Assembly (NCBI GenBank): GCA_028819845.1
Contig: JAPPKS010000018.1
Location: forward strand, 51,443 to 115,442
Origin: Candidatus Poribacteria bacterium
GTDB taxonomy: Bacteria > Poribacteria > WGA-4E > PCPOR2b
DNA: 64,000 nt
Reading direction: 5' to 3'
The stretch's first letter is position 1. The number at the start of each line of letters is the position of its first letter. The notes beneath the pieces were generated by a model. The model had not been told where the DNA came from, ran no database searches, and saw only the letters and a list, made by a program, of their open reading frames with translations. Made by a program: the position numbers and the translations under genes. This document shows, piece by piece, positions 26,930 to 35,100 of this stretch.

Positions 26930-27146
26930 AAACAACCATCTGCGATTTTTCTCGGTCCGCGGCATACGCAAGACAAGCTCGGATGTCTGCTTCAGCCAGT
27001 TCGGGAAACTCGCAAAGAATTTACGCGTTTGTCATCCCCGAAGCAAGATATTCAAGAACATCGTACACGGTGATGCGCATTCCGCGAATGCACGGTTCCC
27101 CGCTGCGTTTGCCCGGTTCGATGGTAATGATGTCTCTGTAATTCAT
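26930..27146 (-). pseudogene. DUF433 antitoxin with an internal stop
   Basis: Starting at ATG 27146 the frame encodes MNYRDIITIEPGKRSGEPCI then RGMRITVYDVLEYLASGMTNA, an unmistakable DUF433 antitoxin. A TAA follows at 27023-27021. After it the same frame continues ILCEFPELAEADIRACLAYA then ADREK, the normal rest of the family, where the interrupted codon is usually Glu (GAA). One base change (G to T) is therefore enough to explain the break. The pair DUF433-DUF5615 is a common toxin-antitoxin module; both parts are dead here. Confidence 0.7.
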
Positions 27147-27575
27147 CTCCTCAACCTTTTTGAAGGGTTTTTCGTAGTGCAGGATATTGGCGAAAGTCCG
27201 TGGTTTTTGCTCGGCGTATTAGCGATGACGCCCGGGTGATTTGGCGGTCTTGCAGCAGGCTCTGGGGGAGATTGTTCCTCGCTAGTGTGCAGGTGCGAGG
27301 AGCGTCCACACTCTAGGGGATTTGCTCTTGAAGTAAAACGCTTTGGCACGGAGTTTGCCAGAAAAAGGGGATCTCCATATAATCAAGAGTTCATTACACA
27401 AGACGCGGCGGCCATCCAACGTAAATTATTCAAAGGGTAGCGAAGAGATAGAAAATGAACTCGTATTTACGGGCGTGAAGTATAGTGCCAAATTTAGCGG
27501 ACGGGCACGGCGAAAATTTCATGAGCGCAAAAAAAACGAAAATTTCGTTGATGTGTTCGTATGGGAAGTGCCTAT
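27147..27575. other. Gene-poor stretch between the toxin-antitoxin remnant and a small membrane protein
   Basis: No gene I can support. It contains a hairpin with arms TCCTCGC/GCGAGGA (27276-27282, 27295-27301). A 78-codon frame on the plus strand has no family likeness, a TTG start and a basic, low-information sequence, so it is not called. Confidence 0.4.
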
Positions 27576-27833
27576 CTAACTTTCTTGTTTTCCATGCAAT
27601 TCGATTAGGTGCTTGGTAAAATCCTGACTCAGTGAATCAACTTTGTTAGCGAGCGCGGCGTGTTCCATTTTCATCTCCGATCGAAGGTCTTTTATATTAT
27701 TGTTTATCTCGGATCGAAATCCTTTTATATTTTCCCTCAAATCATCAATACGTTTGTTGACGATTATTGCAATAAACAACAGCAGACCCGGCGATAAGAA
27801 AATCCCAATTGTTTGTAGCGTTGATTGGTCCAT
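27576..27833 (-). CDS. Small membrane-anchored coiled-coil protein
   Basis: An 85-residue protein. An N-terminal hydrophobic helix (IGIFLSPGLLLFIAIIV) leads into a charged coiled-coil with internally repeated DLRENIKGFRSEI, NNNIKDLRSEMKM and LANKVDSLSQDF. ATG 27833 has GGGAGG about 10 bases upstream. Similar small proteins are common near mobile elements. Function unknown. Confidence 0.55.
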   Translation of the reverse strand: MDQSTLQTIGIFLSPGLLLFIAIIVNKRIDDLRENIKGFRSEINNNIKDLRSEMKMEHAALANKVDSLSQDFTKHLIELHGKQES

Positions 27834-27981
27834 TTTGGTATTGCCTCCCAATGGAATTATAACTTTTACTTGAGTAACGTGTCAAATAATCTTGCCCGAA
27901 GTGTACATTCGCCGGGTATAAATTTGGGCACGGAAATGCAAGGCGACGGTCATAAAGAAGTGGTTTGCGTACACTGCTCCG

Positions 27982-27989
27982 TAAAAAAA
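27982..27989. repeat. Left 8-bp target site duplication
   Basis: TAAAAAAA, identical to 29999-30006 on the other side of the insertion element. Eight bases is the usual duplication length for IS1595-family elements. Confidence 0.85.
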
Positions 27990-28011
27990 GGGAATTATAT
28001 CGGATAGTGCC
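27990..28011 (+). repeat. Left terminal inverted repeat of the IS1595-like element
   Basis: Twenty-two bases starting GGGAATTATA and ending ATAGTGCC. Exact reverse complement of 29977-29998. Inside it, GATATTGACA continues a weaker match to the complement of the right end. Confidence 0.9.
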
Positions 28012-28015
28012 GATA

Positions 28016-28044
28016 TTGACAAGTCCGATGTATTTTGGTAGGAT
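28016..28044 (+). promoter_or_regulatory. Transposase promoter
   Basis: TTGACA (28016-28021), 17-base spacer, TAGGAT (28039-28044). It begins 4 bases inside the left terminal repeat, so transposase binding to the end could repress it. Confidence 0.65.
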
Positions 28045-28072
28045 AGTACCATCATTTAAGGAGTAATGAAAG

Positions 28073-29008
28073 ATGGCAAAGAATGCACCGGGCAAACACT
28101 ATCGGAATGGTATTACCCTAGTAGAACTACTGAAGCGTTTCCCCGATAACCCAACGGCAGAGAAGTGGTTTATTCGGCATAGGTGGGAACACGGGATTCG
28201 GTGTGCATACTGCGATAGCGAGAACGTCAACACCCATGCCAAGCACGCTACAATGCCTTATCGGTGTCGCAGTTGCGGCAAGCGGTTCTCGGTCAAGACC
28301 AATTCGGTCATGCACGCTTCCAACCTCGGTTATCAGAAGTGGGTCGTAGCGATATACCTAATTCTGACGAGTTTGAAAGGTGTGTCAAGCATGAAGTTGC
28401 ACCGAGACCTAGGTGTCACTCAGCGTACCGCATGGCACATGCTTCATCGCATTCGCAAAGCGTACGATTGCGCTAACGATGTCTTCGCAGGCAAAGTGGA
28501 AGTAGACGAAACCTTTGTCGGCGGACGCGAGACGAATAAACACTCCAAAAAGAAACTTCGCTTGGGGCGAGGAACGGTTGGTAAAACTGTGGTCGCAGGT
28601 CTAAGGCAGCGAGGTACAAATCAGGTCACGGCACGAGTTGTGGACGGGGTAGACCGACAGTCGCTTCATGGTTTTATTGTTAAACATACAACACCAGACA
28701 CGACGGTCTACACCGACCAAGCTAGCGCCTATGACAATCTGCCGCGCAAACACGAAATTGTTGCACACTCCATTGGAGAGTATGTGCGCGAGCAATGCCA
28801 CACTAACGGAATCGAATCGTTCTGGGCAATGCTCAAACGCGGATACAAGGGTGTTTACCACAAGATGAGTGTTAAACACCTAAACCGGTACATCAGCGAG
28901 TTTCTTGGTCGGCACAATCGGCGACGGCTTGATACCCATAGCCAAATGGCAGATTGGGTGCGATGTGCCGCAAACAAACGACTCACATATCAGGAATTGG
29001 TGGCGTAA
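28073..29008 (+). CDS. IS1595-family transposase (ISXO2-like)
   Basis: A 311-residue DDE-type transposase. An N-terminal zinc ribbon uses C44, C47, C65 and C68. The catalytic residues are D145 (VEVDETFVGG), D215 (VYTDQASAY) and E248 in HTNGIESFW, the N-x2-E variant typical of ISXO2-like enzymes. AGGAG lies about 9 bases before the ATG. The gene is full length with no frameshift. Its stop TAA overlaps the ATG of the next ORF (TAATG). Confidence 0.93.
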   Translation: MAKNAPGKHYRNGITLVELLKRFPDNPTAEKWFIRHRWEHGIRCAYCDSENVNTHAKHATMPYRCRSCGKRFSVKTNSVMHASNLGYQKWVVAIYLILTSLKGVSSMKLHRDLGVTQRTAWHMLHRIRKAYDCANDVFAGKVEVDETFVGGRETNKHSKKKLRLGRGTVGKTVVAGLRQRGTNQVTARVVDGVDRQSLHGFIVKHTTPDTTVYTDQASAYDNLPRKHEIVAHSIGEYVREQCHTNGIESFWAMLKRGYKGVYHKMSVKHLNRYISEFLGRHNRRRLDTHSQMADWVRCAANKRLTYQELVA

Positions 29009-29199
29009 TGACTGAGGTATTTACGAAAGAATGGTGCGAAAGGTTTAGCCGTCTCTTTGATTTCGACGACGTTGCCAATTGTGACTCAAAGTTCGATGAA
29101 GAGCTTTCAAACGACGAGCAGCGTCCTCCATCTCTTGAGGCGAAAGATAAAACTTTGCCTGCGAATCAATCTCCGCCAATAGATTCGTCAGTTTCCTGA
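29008..29199 (+). CDS. Passenger ORF coupled to the transposase
   Basis: A 63-residue acidic protein beginning MTEVFTKEWCERFSRLFDFD. Its ATG overlaps the transposase stop as TAATG, a common translational coupling arrangement, which is the main reason to believe it. No known domain. It overlaps, antisense, the minus-strand ORF 29045-29251; both may not be real. Confidence 0.4.
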   Translation: MTEVFTKEWCERFSRLFDFDDVANCDSKFDEELSNDEQRPPSLEAKDKTLPANQSPPIDSSVS

Positions 29200-29251
29200 T
29201 AGCATTATGCAAACTGCGTAATGCTGTTTGTTGGTCATGTCTATCATTCAT
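29045..29251 (-). CDS. Passenger ORF, small helical basic protein
   Basis: A 68-residue protein from ATG 29251 (MNDRHDQQTALRSLHNAIRK, then LTNLLAEIDSQAKFYLSPQE) with an amphipathic helical pattern and a basic tail WQRRRNQRDG. It lies 55 bases after the stop of the other minus-strand ORF. No strong ribosome site is seen, and it overlaps the plus-strand coupled ORF. Confidence 0.35.
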   Translation of the reverse strand: MNDRHDQQTALRSLHNAIRKLTNLLAEIDSQAKFYLSPQEMEDAARRLKALHRTLSHNWQRRRNQRDG

Positions 29252-29306
29252 AGTGGAATGTGAGAGTTGCGGCGGACGGCGAACCGCCCACCGCGGGTTA
29301 GGGGTT

Positions 29307-29651
29307 CTAGGTATTGCGTTGTTCTTGGCGTTGCTTGATATGCAAGCGTTGATTTTGCATGAAAGTATAGAGGCCAAGATAAAATTTCGATTTGCTAATC
29401 CGATTCCCGTCGAGAATAAATTCATCAGTATCATCATCAACGCGAAAGTCGTTTATTCCGACGGAAGTCGAATCGGATTGCTGTGCAGCCAAACTAGCAT
29501 GTATTTTATGGAGTTCACGCATTAAATCTTCCAGTTGCGAATGCCGTGCTTCTTCAATGAAATCATGAATACTTCTGCCAGCAAGACATTGCACATATAC
29601 GATGATAAACGTGCTCACAATAATACAGCCTACAATCCATTTATATTCCAT
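29307..29651 (-). CDS. Passenger ORF, small membrane-anchored protein
   Basis: A 114-residue protein from ATG 29651. A membrane helix (WIVGCIIVSTFIIVYVQCL) is followed by a helical segment EEARHSQLEDLMRELHKIHA. Resembles in layout the small protein at 27576-27833 just outside the element. A hairpin plus T-run sits 18 bases before the start. Function unknown. Confidence 0.45.
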   Translation of the reverse strand: MEYKWIVGCIIVSTFIIVYVQCLAGRSIHDFIEEARHSQLEDLMRELHKIHASLAAQQSDSTSVGINDFRVDDDTDEFILDGNRISKSKFYLGLYTFMQNQRLHIKQRQEQRNT

Positions 29652-29669
29652 GTATTGACTTTTCCTAAC

Positions 29670-29699
29670 AAAAAAAATCGCCACGAACCTAGTCGTGGC
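29670..29699 (-). terminator. Rho-independent terminator or attenuator
   Basis: On the minus strand, arms GCCACGA/TCGTGGC (29693-29699 and 29680-29686) with a 6-base loop are followed by GA and eight Ts. A second hairpin (29714-29721/29727-29734, arms ATCGGCGA/TCGCCGAT) precedes it. It lies immediately upstream of the minus-strand ORF start. Confidence 0.65.
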
Positions 29700-29798
29700 A
29701 TGGGTTTTAGTGTATCGGCGACCGTTTCGCCGATGGACTAAATGATCGCCTATATTCGAGCGACTGTCAAGAAAAAAGATCCAGAAAGGAAGGCATCG

Positions 29799-29963
29799 AT
29801 GGTGAGAAAAAGGCGGAAGAAAATCGTAAAAACAAGTGGGAAAAACCAGCGTGCAAAGAAGGAAGTGTTGCCGGGGATTGAACCGATAGATGACACTCCA
29901 GAGAATGTCGCTAGGGCGTTGTTTGGTTTGAAACGGAAGGGAAAGAACAATTCAAAATCATAA
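29799..29963 (+). CDS. Passenger ORF, small basic protein
   Basis: A 54-residue protein MVRKRRKKIVKTSGKNQRAK ending in PENVARALFGLKRKGKNNSKS. AGGAAGG lies 6 bases before ATG 29799, so this start is preferred to ATG 29742. The phrase DDTPENVARALFG suggests a small DNA-associated protein. It ends 14 bases before the right terminal repeat. Confidence 0.5.
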   Translation: MVRKRRKKIVKTSGKNQRAKKEVLPGIEPIDDTPENVARALFGLKRKGKNNSKS

Positions 29964-29976
29964 AATGTCAGAACAT

Positions 29977-29998
29977 GGCACTATCCGATATAATTCCC
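29977..29998 (-). repeat. Right terminal inverted repeat of the IS1595-like element
   Basis: Exact reverse complement of 27990-28011 over 22 bases, ending TATAATTCCC at the outer edge, immediately followed by the TAAAAAAA duplication. Confidence 0.9.
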
Positions 29999-30006
29999 TA
30001 AAAAAA
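29999..30006. repeat. Right 8-bp target site duplication
   Basis: TAAAAAAA, matching 27982-27989. Confidence 0.85.
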
Positions 30007-30143
30007 CTGAGTCCTCAAGAAAAATCTCGGTTTCAAGTTGCATTCTGCTCTGGTAGTGAGCGGGAGTAAAGCATTACAAGTTTCTGTATGCAACTTGGCG
30101 ATTACAAAATTACACAGATTTTCGGAATTCGGCAAATCCATGG

Positions 30144-31280
30144 TTAAGAATCGCTTAACCGTCCGTCCACTGGCAGCGGGATTACATCTTCCGGATGGAT
30201 GCAGCAATGGATTGTCTCGCCGACCGCCTTGCCTTGCCGCCCAGGATTGTACAGACTTGCCTTGGCTTTAAATTTGCCGTTGAGCGCAAGCTGGTATTCC
30301 TCGATACGGCCGAGATAGGTTGCCTCAACGACCTTCGCGCTCAGACGATTCGGAACACCCGATGGCATTTCATCGTGGATATGGATGGATTCGGGACGGA
30401 TAGAACAGGTCACGATTTCCCCGTTGGCAAATTCGTGATAGATTGTTGTCGTGTGAAGAATGCCCACCGCCGTTTCAATTTCGGCGGCTCCGTTCGACTG
30501 AGCGCTAATCCGGCCTTCAATGAAATTCGTCTCGCCAATAAAGCTAGCGACAAAAGCGTTCGCAGGCGCGCGATAGACCTCGCGCGGCGCGCCAATTTGT
30601 ACGATTACCCCGTCATTCATGATTGCCATCCGATCGGCCAGGGAGAGGGCTTCGTGCTGATCGTGCGTGACGTAGATTGCCGTGATGTTCGCTTGCGAAT
30701 GTATCCGCTTAATTTCCTGCCGCATCTCAAGGCGAAGTTTTGCATCAAGGTTGCTGAGCGGCTCGTCCAGCAGCAACACGTCTGGCTCCACCACCAACGC
30801 ACGCGCCAAGGCAATCCGCTGTTGCTGTCCGCCGGAGAGTTTATTGACGGGGCGGTCGGCATACTCCGGCATACGAACGACATTGAGCACCTCCGCCACG
30901 CTATCCTTGCGGGCTTCCTTATCGACCTTACGGATGGTCAAACCGTATTCGACATTTTCATAAACATTCATATGCGGCCAGAGCGCATAGTTTTGAAATA
31001 CCATCCCGGTGTTCCGCTTGTGAGGCGGCACGCTATTCATGACCCGACCGTCAAACCGCAATTCGCCAACGTCAGGTTCATAGAATCCGGCGATAACCCG
31101 CAAACAGGTTGTCTTGCCGCAGCCTGACGGTCCCAACAGAAAAAACAGCTCGCCTTCTCGAATCTCAAGGCTGACATCGTTTACGGCGACGGTGGTATCG
31201 AAGGCTTTAACAACACGTTCTAGACAGACTGCAACAGACAATGGGCGTTTGCCTCCAATTTGAACGAAACGGAACTGCAT
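30144..31280 (-). CDS. ABC transporter ATP-binding protein (MalK/PotA/FbpC type)
   Basis: A 378-residue importer ATPase. Walker A is GPSGCGKTT, the Q-loop is MVFQNYALWPHM, the signature is LSGGQQQRIALARAL, Walker B is VLLLDEPLSNLD and the H-loop is YVTHDQHEA. A C-terminal TOBE regulatory region includes SIRPESIHI and VVEATYLGRIEEY. No permease or binding protein is adjacent, so the substrate is unknown. The start is uncertain: ATG 31280 has no ribosome site, whereas TTG 31241 has GGAGG 10 bases upstream. Confidence 0.85.
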   Translation of the reverse strand: MQFRFVQIGGKRPLSVAVCLERVVKAFDTTVAVNDVSLEIREGELFFLLGPSGCGKTTCLRVIAGFYEPDVGELRFDGRVMNSVPPHKRNTGMVFQNYALWPHMNVYENVEYGLTIRKVDKEARKDSVAEVLNVVRMPEYADRPVNKLSGGQQQRIALARALVVEPDVLLLDEPLSNLDAKLRLEMRQEIKRIHSQANITAIYVTHDQHEALSLADRMAIMNDGVIVQIGAPREVYRAPANAFVASFIGETNFIEGRISAQSNGAAEIETAVGILHTTTIYHEFANGEIVTCSIRPESIHIHDEMPSGVPNRLSAKVVEATYLGRIEEYQLALNGKFKAKASLYNPGRQGKAVGETIHCCIHPEDVIPLPVDGRLSDS

Positions 31281-31333
31281 TTAACATGAAATGCCGTTTA
31301 TCTCTTGAATCTTCCTACGCTAGTCTTCCCGTC

Positions 31334-32311
31334 TCACTCTTTGCTCGCTTCGAATTCCGATCGGATTAATTTGCCGATTCTGCTAAATCGAATATCTCCG
31401 ATAATCTTCCAAATCTGCCAAGGCTTTGTACGATTTCTGCTATCGTGCGACCAGTAGACCAAGAACGCCTGACCCTTGATGTCCCTTACAGAAACCGGTC
31501 CCCACGTACGGCTATCCTGACTCTGATCTCGATTGTCACCCATCGCAAAGACATAACCCTTTGGGACCTTAAACGGTTTGCCCATCGGGAACTTCATGCG
31601 GAACTGATTCGGTGACAGCTTGTAGTCGGAAAACAGACCGTCAAAATCTTCTTGGGCATCAAAGGTTGGAAATTTATCCATGGACAGCATACCGCTTCTC
31701 ACCCCTTTTGCGTGGAACGGTGGAAAGTCGGGCGTGGGAAACGGAACGTGCTTGGTGTAACTGCTATCGTCGATTGCACGGCCGTTGACGTAAAGCCTGT
31801 CCCCCCTAGTTTCAATCTCATCACCCTCCACAGCGACAATGCGCTTGATGAAATTCTTTGCCCGCTCGTGGGGCGGAATAAAGACAAAGACATCTCCCCG
31901 CGCCGGTTTATGAAAGTTAAGGAGTTCGATGTCCGTACCGGGCACTTTAATTCCGTAGATGAACTTGCAGACGAGGATACGATCGCCAACAAGCAGTGTG
32001 TTCTCCATTGAACCCGAAGGGATTTTGAATGCTTCGACAACAAAGGGGCGAATAAACCCAAAAACGAGAACGAAAGCGACAATGATGACTTGTAGATACT
32101 CCCATACCACGGTCTGCTGGAATCGCTGCCATCGCGAAAGGTTTTCCTTTGTGTCGTTTGTATCTGTATTCATCAATAAAATTCCTCCAATAATAAGCAA
32201 TATCAGTGCAAAAAAAATTAATACAATAAACCGGTGTTTATGAAAGATGCGGAATGTAAACCGTGAGAATTGAAGGACGAACTTTAGCCTCTCACGTCTC
32301 CGCGCTTCCAT
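31334..32311 (-). CDS. lepB: Signal peptidase I
   Basis: A 325-residue membrane protease that removes signal peptides. Two membrane segments (residues about 28-47 and 70-90) precede the active-site serine S101 in KIPSGSMENTLL. The general-base lysine is K156 in KNFIKRIVAVEGD. The late signature GDNRDQSQDSRTWGPV is present. The C terminus reads RIGKLIRSEFE, and the 30 DNA bases coding for this stretch recur just upstream of the gene. It lies directly downstream of lepA, a frequent arrangement. Confidence 0.93.
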   Translation of the reverse strand: MEARRRERLKFVLQFSRFTFRIFHKHRFIVLIFFALILLIIGGILLMNTDTNDTKENLSRWQRFQQTVVWEYLQVIIVAFVLVFGFIRPFVVEAFKIPSGSMENTLLVGDRILVCKFIYGIKVPGTDIELLNFHKPARGDVFVFIPPHERAKNFIKRIVAVEGDEIETRGDRLYVNGRAIDDSSYTKHVPFPTPDFPPFHAKGVRSGMLSMDKFPTFDAQEDFDGLFSDYKLSPNQFRMKFPMGKPFKVPKGYVFAMGDNRDQSQDSRTWGPVSVRDIKGQAFLVYWSHDSRNRTKPWQIWKIIGDIRFSRIGKLIRSEFEASKE

Positions 32312-32340
32312 TGCTTGCTCGTGTTCGCTCCATACTCTTG

Positions 32341-32400
32341 ACTGCCATCAAATTCCGACCGGATTAATTTGCCGATTCTGCCCCTCTCTAACCGTAGGAG
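32341..32400 (-). pseudogene. Residual 3' end of a second signal peptidase gene
   Basis: Bases 32351-32380 match 31353-31382 (inside the end of lepB) at 29 of 30 positions. Read on the minus strand both encode RIGKLIRSEF, and here the frame continues DGSQEYGANTSK. This looks like the tail of a partial tandem duplication of lepB. Confidence 0.5.
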
Positions 32401-32507
32401 AGACTTTCTAGTTTCTATGACTTTGGCACCGACCTATTCCAAAGTAACGTCATGCAACCCTTCTAAACTGATTCAGCGGGGTGTTGGTATTCCTGTCCGC
32501 TTCCTTA

Positions 32508-34301
32508 CTACTCGATTGTAAGAATCGCCATGAACGCCTCTTGAGGCACTTCGACACTGCCAACTTGTTTCATGCGTTTTTTGCCTTCCTTCTGCCGTTC
32601 CAACAACTTTCGTTTGCGCGTCACATCGCCGCCATAGAGTTTTGCAGTGACATTTTTGCGTAAAGCACGAATGGTTTCTCGAGCAATCACTCGGTTGCCA
32701 ATTGCCGCTTGAATTGGCGCCTCAAACATCTGGCGCGGGATCACCTCATGCAACTTCTCGACCAAAGCTCTGCCGCGGGCGTATGCCAAATCGCGATGAA
32801 GGATTGTCGATAGGGCATCGACCGCTTTACCGTGGAGCAGAATATCCAATTTCACCAAATCCGCAGGCTGATATTCGCCGATGTCATATTCTAACGAACC
32901 GTAGCCGCGCGTTGCAGATTTTAGCTTATCGTAGAAATCAATGAGAATTTCGCCTAAAGGCAGATCGTAGATCACCTGTACGCGGGATTGGTCGAGCTGA
33001 TTCATTTGGATAAATCGTCCTCGCCGTTTCTGGCACAAATCCATGACTGAACCGATATAGTCCTTCCAAACGATGATGTCGGCGGTAATGTGCGGTTCAT
33101 CAATGTGGTCAATTATGTCCGGCGCCGGCATTTGGGCGGGATTATCGACTACAAGGCGTTTTCCATTTGTTTGGAAGACATGATAGCGGACGCTGGGGGA
33201 AGTGCGGATAAGAGACAAATCAAATTCGCGTTCAAGGCGTTCCTGGATAATCTCCATGTGCAGCAGCCCCAAGAAACCGCATCGAAAACCAAAGCCGAGC
33301 GCAACGGAACTTTCGGGCTCAAAAGTGAACGATGCATCGTTTAGCCTTAGCTTTTCCAGCGCTTCCCGGAGTGGGACAAATTCACCGGCATCTGCCGGAT
33401 ACAGCCCGCAAAACACGAGGGGGTTGAGTTCACGATAGCCGGGCAACGCTTTCAGCGCCGCTCTGTCCTGGTGAGTGATGGTATCCCCGATCTTCGCATC
33501 CGCAATCTCCCGAACTGAAGCGATTACATAACCGACGGAGCCGGTGGAGAGCTGGCTAACCGGCTCCATAGTTGGCAAAAATACGCCGACCTCCTCGACT
33601 TCGTAAGATTTTTCGGTCGCCATCAACCGAATGCCATCCCCCGTCTTGACCGTGCCGTCAAAAACGCGGACATACATAACGACACCCCGGTAGCTATCGT
33701 ATAGCGAGTCAATCACCAACGCCTTTAAGGGCGCATTCGTATCTCCTTGGGGCGGCGGAATGTGACTAACGATTGCTTCTAACACCTCGTGTGTCCCAAC
33801 ACCCTGTTTTGCGCTGACTAAAATTGCATCTTCAGCGGGCAGCCCGATGATTTCCTCAATCTCACGTTTCACGGCATCGGGCCGTGCAATAGGAAGGTCA
33901 ATCTTGTTGATAACGGGCACAATTTCAAGGTTTTGATCTATAGCAAGATATGCATTTGCCAAGGTCTGAGCTTCAACCCCCTGGGCGGCATCGACAATCA
34001 AGAGTGCGCCGTCGCACGCGGCTAAACTCCTTGAGACCTCGTAGGTAAAATCGACGTGGCCGGGGGTATCAATCAGATTTAACTCGTAGACTTCCCCATC
34101 TGCGGCGCGATACTCCAGTCTAACAACGGTTGCCTTAATCGTAATCCCGCGTTCGCGTTCCAGATCCATCAAATCGAGCACCTGATCCCGCATCTGGCGC
34201 TGCGTCAAGGTACCAGTGTATTCCAAAAGGCGATCACTCAGAGTACTTTTCCCGTGATCTATGTGCCCTAAAATACAAAAGTTTCGTATTCTCTGCTTCA
34301 T
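32508..34301 (-). CDS. lepA: Elongation factor 4
   Basis: A 597-residue translational GTPase, standard length. G1 is [10 protein letters not shown]3 is DTPGHVDF and G4 is NKID; the LepA-specific C-terminal domain includes [14 protein letters not shown] near the end. It back-translocates stalled ribosomes. ATG 34301 is a clean start. It is followed on the same strand by lepB. Confidence 0.95.
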   Translation of the reverse strand: MKQRIRNFCILGHIDHGKSTLSDRLLEYTGTLTQRQMRDQVLDLMDLERERGITIKATVVRLEYRAADGEVYELNLIDTPGHVDFTYEVSRSLAACDGALLIVDAAQGVEAQTLANAYLAIDQNLEIVPVINKIDLPIARPDAVKREIEEIIGLPAEDAILVSAKQGVGTHEVLEAIVSHIPPPQGDTNAPLKALVIDSLYDSYRGVVMYVRVFDGTVKTGDGIRLMATEKSYEVEEVGVFLPTMEPVSQLSTGSVGYVIASVREIADAKIGDTITHQDRAALKALPGYRELNPLVFCGLYPADAGEFVPLREALEKLRLNDASFTFEPESSVALGFGFRCGFLGLLHMEIIQERLEREFDLSLIRTSPSVRYHVFQTNGKRLVVDNPAQMPAPDIIDHIDEPHITADIIVWKDYIGSVMDLCQKRRGRFIQMNQLDQSRVQVIYDLPLGEILIDFYDKLKSATRGYGSLEYDIGEYQPADLVKLDILLHGKAVDALSTILHRDLAYARGRALVEKLHEVIPRQMFEAPIQAAIGNRVIARETIRALRKNVTAKLYGGDVTRKRKLLERQKEGKKRMKQVGSVEVPQEAFMAILTIE

Positions 34302-34418
34302 GTTTTGGATTTGCGTGAATTGCGAATGTCAAAGATATAGCGGCCGGGGTGGAATCGTTTCTTCATACTGTTATTGCACCTTTCCATAATACCCCGTGCA
34401 GCGGGGTTATTCCCGGAA

Positions 34419-34979
34419 TTACGGTTCAACTAGGGGAATGCCTTGCCGGCACATAGGGCATTCATCGGACGCATACGTAGCAATATTGATTGCCGCGAGG
34501 GAAATTGTCGGAACGCCAAAGTCAATTGGCGTTTTGCTGCGGTCAACGATAAATGCTGTCACGACGACCTGCGCGCCGTATCGGCGGCAAAGATTTACTA
34601 ATTTGAACACCGACCCGCCCGTTGTCAGAACATCATCTACGACGACAATCCGATCGCGGGGTGCAATATTAAACCCCGGCCGAAGCGTCATCTGATCGCC
34701 GTTCTTCTCGCCGAACATGGCGCGGGCACCCAATACCCGCGCCACGTCGTACGCCAAAATCACCCCGCCGATTGCGGGACCGATCACAATATTAGCGCGG
34801 TACCCCCTTACTCGATCCGCAATCTCGGTGCCAATTGCTGAAGTATACGCCGGATGTTGCAGGACAACGGCAGTTTGTAAAAAACGATCGCTATGCAGTC
34901 CAGATCTAAGTTGGAAATGCCCGGTTAGTAATGCACCCGAAAATTGAAAGATTTCTAAAACTCGGTCTTGATTGAGCAT
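34419..34979 (-). CDS. pyrE: Orotate phosphoribosyltransferase
   Basis: A 186-residue enzyme forming orotidine monophosphate from orotate and PRPP. The PRPP loop is IVVVDDVLTTGGS, and FSGALLTGHFQLRSGLHSD is the N-terminal signature. ATG 34979 is preferred over GTG 35012. The C terminus carries ECPMCRQGIP, a Cys-x2-Cys pair often seen in bacterial PyrE of this subtype. Next to pyrF in the same direction. Confidence 0.9.
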   Translation of the reverse strand: MLNQDRVLEIFQFSGALLTGHFQLRSGLHSDRFLQTAVVLQHPAYTSAIGTEIADRVRGYRANIVIGPAIGGVILAYDVARVLGARAMFGEKNGDQMTLRPGFNIAPRDRIVVVDDVLTTGGSVFKLVNLCRRYGAQVVVTAFIVDRSKTPIDFGVPTISLAAINIATYASDECPMCRQGIPLVEP

Positions 34980-35100
34980 AGTTGTCCAGTGTAATGGGGC
35001 TGAATAAAGCACCTATTCCCGGAGTTTACCTCCGATTGACGAAAGGCGTGGAGGAACATGATTAGATTAGACGGAAGGGGATCTCACATCCACGTCTCTT

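Larger units (their letters stand above)
27990..29998. mobile_element. Complete IS1595-like (ISXO2 type) insertion element with passenger ORFs
   Basis: A 2009-base element bounded by perfect 22-base terminal inverted repeats (27990-28011, beginning GGGAATTATA, and its complement at 29977-29998) and an 8-base direct repeat TAAAAAAA. The transposase occupies the left half. The right half carries up to four small ORFs: one coupled to the transposase stop, two on the minus strand and one basic protein near the right end. Intact ends and duplication indicate recent, possibly still active, transposition. Confidence 0.9.

Noticed and set aside
26922..27239. A 105-codon plus-strand frame
   Set aside because: It is the antisense shadow of the DUF433/DUF5615 remnant, which has clear family sequence on the minus strand.
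27343..27579. A 78-codon plus-strand frame
   Set aside because: TTG start with no ribosome site, no family likeness, and it lies in a decayed region.
30195..31127. A 310-codon plus-strand frame
   Set aside because: Antisense shadow of the ABC transporter ATPase, whose motifs are clear on the minus strand.
34391..34407. Hairpin ACCCCG-TGCAG-CGGGGT between pyrE and lepA, considered as a terminator
   Set aside because: Only a 6-base stem and no T-run on either strand.
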